This document shows positions 59,407 through 64,000 of a stretch of DNA of 64,000 nucleotides, piece after piece; the first letter of the stretch is position 1; the number at the start of each line of letters is the position of its first letter. The notes under the pieces are model-generated. The model ran no database searches, had not been told where the DNA came from, and saw nothing but the letters and a program-made list of their open reading frames with translations. The stretch comes from Rhodohalobacter sp. SW132 (lineage in GTDB: Bacteria; Bacteroidota; Rhodothermia; Balneolales; Balneolaceae), in assembly GCF_003390325.1 (NCBI RefSeq), contig NZ_QUOK01000001.1, positions 1 to 64,000 on the forward strand. Reading direction: 5' to 3'. Position numbers and translations under genes: made by a program.

Positions 59407-59514
59407 AATAGTTCGACTAAGATTCATAGTATTCAATTTCTTTAAAAATGGGTAAGAAAGTACCCTATCATCAGAATTTTGCGAACTTTAATTATTATTT
59501 ATCCCGCCCATTCA

Positions 59515-60711
59515 TCACCTCTCATCCCATTTCGGCGTCGGAAAACGGGGTTCGGTTTGTGAGAGGTCATCAGGCCAGACGATCACTTTTTCGCCATCCT
59601 GCCACTGGATAATCAACCCGCGGTTTGCGGTTTGATATCCGCGCTCATCCACGGCAAAGTCGCTGAAAATGGTTGTGGTTTCGAGATTTAGCAGCTCGTC
59701 ACGGATGGCGTCCGAATCAAGAGTGCCGGCCAGTTCAATCGCCTCCGCAAAAAGCTGACAGCTTCCGTACGCTCCCGCAGCGTGAAAACTGGGCTGCCGG
59801 CCAAACTCTTCTTCATACGACTCTGTAAACTCTTCGATGCCGGGATTTGGCAGGCCCGGCTCCCAGGCGGAGAGTCCGTACGCATATTCGGCCAGTTCCC
59901 CCAGTTCATCCCGGAATTCAGTTACGGCGCCTGATGTGCCAAACATCTGCACGTTCACATCCAGCTCTTTCATGCCGCGAACAACGGCCGTAAAATCGCC
60001 CAGTGAGGAAGCCGCCATCCCGATCACGTCTACATCGCTAAATTTGATGAGATTAAGAATTGGAGAAAAATCATCCAGACCGGATGGGTAGGTGTATATA
60101 ACCGGTACGTTCATGCCTCGTTCCCGTGCCATTTCAACGGCGCCTGATCCGGCAGCTTTAGGAAAAAGCTGATCTTCCTGGATGATGGCAACCGACTGCA
60201 GGCCATTCCGGTCCGCCATATCAATCAAACCGGCAAGAAAATATTCTGCCGGGGGCAGCACCATAAACAGGTATTCGCGTCCCTGTTCCCAGATGGACGT
60301 AGTTGCCGCCAGCGGGGAGATGTGAACCATTTTATGCGCTTCCGTGACGGGAGCTACCGCTTCGGTCAGAGTTGAACCGTACGGACCCATCACCAGGTCA
60401 ACTTCATCTTCGGTAATGAGCTGCTCATAAAGAGCAATTGCCCGGTCGGTGCTCGATTCATCATCGTAAATCAAAAATTCAATATTTCGTCCAAGTATGC
60501 CGCCCTGTTCGTTGAGATGTTTCTCGCAAAGCAGATATCCGTCCCTCGCCGGAATACCCTGCGTGGAGTACGCCCCGGTTTCTGACATCGTGGCACCGAT
60601 ACGGATGGGCGGATCATCATTTGGTATAAAAGCTGTTGCCATAAGAAAAACAGCCAGGATGAAGGCAGAAATTAAACGGGTTGAAAACGTGGAAGCGGGA
60701 TGATAGGCCAT
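59515..60711 (-). CDS. ABC-type branched-chain amino acid substrate-binding protein (LivJ-like)
   Basis: A 398-residue exported receptor-type binding protein. A signal segment lies at about 12-29. The N-lobe shows 'IRIGATMSETGAYSTQGIPARDGY' and 'LVMGPYGSTLTEAVAPVTEAHKMV', the C-lobe 'VIGMAASSLGDFTAVVRGMKEL'. These are hallmarks of Leu/Ile/Val-type periplasmic binding proteins. No permease or ATPase genes are nearby, so it may work with a distant transporter or as a sensor. The ligand is unknown. Confidence 0.92.
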   Translation of the reverse strand: MAYHPASTFSTRLISAFILAVFLMATAFIPNDDPPIRIGATMSETGAYSTQGIPARDGYLLCEKHLNEQGGILGRNIEFLIYDDESSTDRAIALYEQLITEDEVDLVMGPYGSTLTEAVAPVTEAHKMVHISPLAATTSIWEQGREYLFMVLPPAEYFLAGLIDMADRNGLQSVAIIQEDQLFPKAAGSGAVEMARERGMNVPVIYTYPSGLDDFSPILNLIKFSDVDVIGMAASSLGDFTAVVRGMKELDVNVQMFGTSGAVTEFRDELGELAEYAYGLSAWEPGLPNPGIEEFTESYEEEFGRQPSFHAAGAYGSCQLFAEAIELAGTLDSDAIRDELLNLETTTIFSDFAVDERGYQTANRGLIIQWQDGEKVIVWPDDLSQTEPRFPTPKWDER

Positions 60712-60861
60712 CGTTCGGAATGATTAATGCGCAATAGTTTTTCGGTTCACAGAAGAATATGGTTAAATATGATTTAAATAGAAAAACCGCTCTCGATTTT
60801 CCTCTTCAAAAACGATCAGCGGATATTTGCATTGAGGCGGCTAAGGCGTATTTTTAAAACT

Positions 60862-61785
60862 ATGCCCGGACAAAGCTGGAATAAATTTAAAGAGTACTGC
60901 CGCCTTGCCGCACGCCTGGCGCTGAAAAAGAACATTTTTTTTAATGCTTCCGCAATTACGTTCAACTTGTTCCTCTGTGCGATACCATTTTCACTGATAC
61001 TGATCTCCTTCCTTGGATATGTGCTATCTGCAGAAGCGGCTTTCGATGAGCTGATGCGCTATGCCCGCGAACTTTTCCCTACATTTACCTACGAAACGCA
61101 GGGAGGAGATGTCATCGAAGGCGTAGTTACTCTCGAAGCACTGATTATGCCGCTTGTGGAAGCGAGGAGAATTTTCGGGATTGTCGGTCTGATAGTGCTG
61201 ATGTTTTTTGCCCAGGGATTGTTTCAATCCCTCAAACATGTGCTGTTTGAAGTGTATGATATCGAGGAAAGAAAACACCCGATCCTTGAGCTGGTCTACA
61301 ATTTCTTTACGTTTGGTGTGGTGGGCGGTGTTTTTCTTTTCTTCACGATTGCAATTTCGCTGCTTACACTCTATCCGCTCGATTCCATCGTAATTCCCGT
61401 TACGGATACGGTGATTGTATTAGGCTGGCTCAGTGATGTGCTGAATTTTCTGGTTCCCGTAATTTTCACTCCCATTTTGTTCTATGTGATCTACAGGTAT
61501 ATCAGTGAAAAACGAATCACGAGAAAAGTAGCTCTGCTTTCAGCACTTACCTATACCATTCTTTTTGAAGCCGCCAAATATGGCGTTGGTCTTTATATTG
61601 AATACGCCTTCACCGCATACCGGTATTTTTACCAGGGCTATACGGTTATCGTAATTATCGGCGTTTGGGTGTTTTACACGGCCGCACTTTTTGTGATCAC
61701 CGCAATACTGGCCCGCGCATACCAGGATGTGTACGAAGAAGATCAGCCGTCGATCGAAAAAAATCCTTATACCGCTATTTCCTGA
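60862..61785 (+). CDS. YihY/BrkB family inner-membrane protein
   Basis: A 307-residue protein with six to seven membrane helices and the family pattern 'FFNASAITFNLFLCAIPFSLILI', 'FAQGLFQSLKHVLFEVYDIEER' and 'YVIYRYISEKRITRKVALLSAL' (quoted in parts). ATG 60862 is chosen; TTG 60832 would add ten basic residues and is possible. Once called a virulence factor or RNase BN by mistake, the family has no firm function. Its stop codon overlaps the start of the next gene (TGATG at 61783-61787), so the two are translationally coupled. Confidence 0.9.
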   Translation: MPGQSWNKFKEYCRLAARLALKKNIFFNASAITFNLFLCAIPFSLILISFLGYVLSAEAAFDELMRYARELFPTFTYETQGGDVIEGVVTLEALIMPLVEARRIFGIVGLIVLMFFAQGLFQSLKHVLFEVYDIEERKHPILELVYNFFTFGVVGGVFLFFTIAISLLTLYPLDSIVIPVTDTVIVLGWLSDVLNFLVPVIFTPILFYVIYRYISEKRITRKVALLSALTYTILFEAAKYGVGLYIEYAFTAYRYFYQGYTVIVIIGVWVFYTAALFVITAILARAYQDVYEEDQPSIEKNPYTAIS

Positions 61786-62384
61786 TGATTAACAAAGAGG
61801 CACTTCCCGGCCACGATTTTTATGCACGTCCGGATGTGGTTCAGGTCAGTAAAGATCTGCTTGGCTGCACACTTCACACATTTTTTGATGGAGAACACAC
61901 CTCAGGAATTATCGTCGAAACGGAGGCGTACTGCGGGCGAAACGACAAAGCGTGCCACGCCAACAACGGAACCCGCACGGATCGCACCGAAGTGATGTAT
62001 GGTCCGCCCGGCCACTGTTATGTATATCTCTGTTATGGAATTCATCACCTGTTTAATGTGGTTACGAACCGGGAGGGGCTGGCAGACGCTGTGCTTGTTC
62101 GTGCACTTCAGCCGCTGAACGGAGTTGAAATCATGAAAAAACGCCGGGGGATGGAAAAGATCAAACATCTCACCGATGGCCCCGGGAAACTCTCCCAGGC
62201 GCTTGCCATTCATACCAACATGACCGGGAGCGCCCTCTCCGAACCCCTGCTCTGGATTGAACAACGCAGGCAGGAAATTTCTGATGAACATATTGAAGCC
62301 TCAAAACGTATAGGGGTGGACTATGCAGGGGAAGATGCACTTCGTAAATGGCGTTTTACCGTTGATAGCGGTCTTTTTAGATAG
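61785..62384 (+). CDS. DNA-3-methyladenine glycosylase (Mpg/AAG type)
   Basis: A 199-residue base-excision repair enzyme that removes 3-methyladenine and related alkylated purines. Start ATG 61785 overlaps the stop of the YihY gene; the frame is open upstream to 61665, but that part lies inside YihY. Conserved features are 'DLLGCTLHTFF', the general-base glutamate in 'GIIVETEAYCG', 'MYGPPGHCYVYLCYGIHHLFN' (in part) and 'DGPGKLSQAL'. The length matches bacterial Mpg. Confidence 0.95.
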   Translation: MINKEALPGHDFYARPDVVQVSKDLLGCTLHTFFDGEHTSGIIVETEAYCGRNDKACHANNGTRTDRTEVMYGPPGHCYVYLCYGIHHLFNVVTNREGLADAVLVRALQPLNGVEIMKKRRGMEKIKHLTDGPGKLSQALAIHTNMTGSALSEPLLWIEQRRQEISDEHIEASKRIGVDYAGEDALRKWRFTVDSGLFR

Positions 62385-62486
62385 GTGTAAAATAGTTTAA
62401 TGTTTAATGAAACGATTGTTGAATTGCCTTGGTTTATCGCTGAAGATTTATCAAACAATTAATATCTAACATTAAATTACACGGTT

Positions 62487-63104
62487 ATGCTGAACAAAAT
62501 TACAACCTCACTTTTTTTACTTTTCTTTGCCTTTTCGGGTACAATCCTTGCCAATGGTGATCATGAAGAAAATCTGCGCTCCACAGCGTGGGAGATCGAC
62601 AAATCACACAGCGCGATCAATTTTAAAATCAATCACTTCTTTACTCCGGTTGATGGAACGTTCGAAGATTATGAAGCAACCGTGTTATTCGATCCGGAAA
62701 ATCTCGAAGGGAGCAGTTTAGATGTGGTGATTCCGGTTAATAGTATCAATACAAGAAACGACCGGCGCGATGGTCACCTGCAATCTGAAGATTTCTTCAA
62801 TGCTGAGCAGTGGCCAACCATCACATTCAACAGCACAAGCATTGAAAGCCGCGGTGATAACGAATTTGTAGCGATTGGTACGATGACAATCCGCGACGTA
62901 ACCCACGAATTTGAACTTCCGTTTTCGCTTTTAGGTGTGATGGATCATCCGATGAGAGAAAACACGCGCGTTGCCGGAATTGTGGCAAATGCTGAATTGA
63001 TGAGAACCGACTACGGAGTGGGTGTCGGCGATTGGGCCGCTACTGCTGTTGTAGGCGACCGGGTAAACATTGAGCTGAATCTGGAATTGACAACAGGCAT
63101 CTGA
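62487..63104 (+). CDS. YceI family lipid-binding protein
   Basis: A 205-residue exported protein with a signal peptide of about 22 residues ending in 'ILAN'. The lipocalin-like barrel reads 'AWEIDKSHSAINFKINHFF', 'FDPENLEGSSLDVVIPVNSI', 'FFNAEQWPTITFNST' and 'MRTDYGVGVGDW', all standard for YceI. Homologues bind isoprenoid chains such as ubiquinone precursors in the periplasm. It is a single gene followed by a strong terminator. Confidence 0.95.
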   Translation: MLNKITTSLFLLFFAFSGTILANGDHEENLRSTAWEIDKSHSAINFKINHFFTPVDGTFEDYEATVLFDPENLEGSSLDVVIPVNSINTRNDRRDGHLQSEDFFNAEQWPTITFNSTSIESRGDNEFVAIGTMTIRDVTHEFELPFSLLGVMDHPMRENTRVAGIVANAELMRTDYGVGVGDWAATAVVGDRVNIELNLELTTGI

Positions 63105-63128
63105 TCTGTTAAATGTATACCTTTTAAG

Positions 63129-63158
63129 CCGCAGGGAGTGATTCTTGCGGTTTTTTTT
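63129..63158 (+). terminator. Intrinsic terminator of the YceI gene
   Basis: CCGCAGGGA (63129-63137) pairs with TTCTTGCGG (63142-63150) with G-T pairs and a 4-nt loop, followed by eight T. It lies 25 bp after the stop at 63104. Because it is before ATG 63190, it also argues against the earlier start candidate at 63145 for the next gene. Confidence 0.92.
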
Positions 63159-63189
63159 GTTTTACTCAACCTATTCTGGAATTCCAATC

Positions 63190-63585
63190 ATGTTTAATCT
63201 TACGTTCGATCACTACACCATTAAAGTTAACAGTCTGGACGAAAGCGCGCGATTTTACAAAGAGGTGCTGAAACTAAAGGAGATCAAAAACCGCACGGAA
63301 AAAGAGTATATCCGATGGTTTTCTCTCGGCGATGGCAGTGAACTTCATGTGGTGGAAGGTGATCAAACCGGAATTGAAACCAATGTTGGGCTGCACCTTG
63401 CGCTCCGGCTAAAAGAGTTTGATGCTTTTATCCGTCAACTTGAGGAGAATGGCGTTCGTCAGCACAACTCAAAGGGTGAGCCGGATCAGATTAACGTCCG
63501 GGCAGACGGAATTCGGCAGGTCTATTTTAAAGATCCGGATGGCTACTGGATTGAGGTAAACGAGGCCGCAATATTGGAAACCTGA
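63190..63585 (+). CDS. VOC superfamily (glyoxalase-like) protein
   Basis: A 131-residue protein with one complete beta-alpha-beta-beta-beta pair set: 'FDHYTIKVNSLDESARFYKEVL' (in parts) with His, 'GSELHVVEGD' with a metal-type His, and 'VYFKDPDGYWIEVNEA' with Glu. The residues suit metal binding, but the reaction (glyoxalase, dioxygenase or resistance type) cannot be told. The start ATG 63190 follows the terminator. The stop codon TGA (63583-63585) lies inside the terminal repeat of a MITE-like element, so insertion has set the present C-terminus. Confidence 0.9.
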   Translation: MFNLTFDHYTIKVNSLDESARFYKEVLKLKEIKNRTEKEYIRWFSLGDGSELHVVEGDQTGIETNVGLHLALRLKEFDAFIRQLEENGVRQHNSKGEPDQINVRADGIRQVYFKDPDGYWIEVNEAAILET

Positions 63586-63790
63586 GTTCGATTCTTAAAT
63601 ATGACGTAAATCATAAAATCAGTCAAACAAGGGCGTCATCTCGCATCCGAGCGTTCGGGACGTGATCTACTTTCCTTAACAAAGGCAGGAGATGCCGGAT
63701 CTAAGTCCGGCATGACATAATTTTTGACGAGTTAGTTTAACTAACGCCCTTTTTTGAACTGATTTTGCCATTTTTTAATCGAACTCAGGT
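63581..63790 (-). repeat. MITE-like element with TIR CCTGAGTTCGATT
   Basis: A 210-bp non-coding element. The left end is CCTGAGTTCGATTC (63581-63594) and the right end AATCGAACTCAGG (63778-63790), a perfect 13-bp terminal inverted repeat. It is flanked directly by TTGGAAA (63574-63580) and TTGGAAG (63791-63797), consistent with a 7-bp target duplication. Inside are GCCGGATCTAAGTCCGGC and GTTAGTT-T-AACTAAC palindromes. The core matches, in reverse complement, the element at 14500-14692. Confidence 0.8.
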
Positions 63791-63797
63791 TGGAAGA

Positions 63798-64000
63798 AAA
63801 TTAAAGAAAAATTCGCGGTGGGCGTTCAAGGCGTTAATCCAATGCCCATGACATCTCTTCCTTCAGAACCTGGCAGCAGTTTTCACGTTGATACTGCCTG
63901 CAGGGCATCCGGATTTAATTTTCAACTTACGATTCAAAAGCTTTACTTGGTCAGAAATGGAAAAAGACTGAAATCTAACACTACAGGCGCATCATGGAAG
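63798..64000. other. Right-edge region without assigned gene
   Basis: About 200 bp with no convincing gene on either strand. On the minus strand a short frame enters from the edge and stops after 18 codons near 63943, too short to judge. A minus-strand stretch around 63850-63890 faintly recalls the SRP RNA loop but lacks the key AGCA motif, so no RNA gene is called. Confidence 0.4.

Noticed and set aside
63850-63895. Minus-strand stretch containing CAGGTTCTGAAGGAAG, similar to the apical loop of SRP RNA
   Set aside because: The universally conserved AGCA of the asymmetric loop is missing (AGATG follows), and the two flanking arms do not pair into the long SRP stem.
1-64000. CRISPR arrays, prophage genes, restriction systems, intact insertion sequences, rRNA or tRNA genes
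   Set aside because: None was seen on reading both strands; short repeats found are palindromic or tandem without spacer structure.

Overview
The window looks like a chromosomal segment of a Gram-negative Bacteroidota-type bacterium, most likely Balneolota/Rhodothermota (a Balneolaceae-like marine or halophilic organism). The evidence is a type IX secretion (T9SS) type A sorting tail on the 24.5-27.2 kb protein, a PorV/PorQ-family outer-membrane protein at 57.3 kb, an ileS-dksA-lspA operon with a zinc-ligand-poor DksA, many lipoproteins and beta-barrels, csgEFG, and weak or absent Shine-Dalgarno sites. No rRNA, tRNA, CRISPR array, phage module or intact insertion sequence was recognised. The taxonomic placement is an inference from gene content.

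Layout. 0-10 kb: the C-terminal part of an exported protein (cut by the left edge), a Ste24-type M48 protease, a propeller lipoprotein, FabF, two small membrane proteins, a DUF481 outer-membrane protein, a GIY-YIG nuclease gene framed by 50-bp hairpin repeats, and an M14 zinc carboxypeptidase. 10-19 kb: a penicillin-acylase-family hydrolase, an Ala/Glu-rich lipoprotein with a strong terminator, and ileS-dksA-lspA. 19-24.3 kb: a sigma-region-2-like protein, a membrane-anchored anti-sigma-like protein and, convergent to them, a secreted TPR-CHAT protease-like protein, with an 8-bp tandem repeat at the junction. 24.5-28.3 kb: a T9SS adhesin-like protein followed by two apparent gene remnants. 28.4-32 kb: a membrane alpha/beta hydrolase, a QorB-like quinone reductase and a nitroreductase.

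32.5-37.3 kb is a metal-homeostasis block: a divergent NRAMP-like transporter behind a long inverted repeat, a TauE/SafE permease, a Fur-family regulator and a ZntA-type P-ATPase. 37.4-40 kb carries csgE-csgF-csgG (curli-type export) without a curlin gene. 40-52.5 kb holds a Uma2 nuclease, beta-barrel proteins, a gluzincin/TolB-propeller protein, a second divergent NRAMP-like transporter, a baeRF-family protein, a Gfo/Idh/MocA oxidoreductase facing a GMC dehydrogenase plus its subunit 3, MgtE and a rhodanese. 53-57 kb is a tight minus-strand operon miaA-purS-clpS-purQ-M42 peptidase-lptB. 57-64 kb has the PorV/Q protein, an AT-rich patch with a truncated gene and an orphan antitoxin, a Leu/Ile/Val-type binding protein, a YihY/BrkB membrane protein coupled to a 3-methyladenine glycosylase, a YceI protein and a VOC protein.

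The most notable non-coding structure is a family of short MITE-like elements (57053-57221, 63581-63790 and an older copy near 14500-14690). They share the terminal inverted repeat CCTGAGTTCGATT, and the two clear copies have 7-bp target-site-duplication-like flanks. Most of the rest is ordinary housekeeping and cell-envelope gene content. The best candidates for something less described are the sigma/anti-sigma/CHAT set, the GIY-YIG gene in its repeat frame, the MITE family and the two NRAMP-like transporters that lack the usual metal-binding residues.
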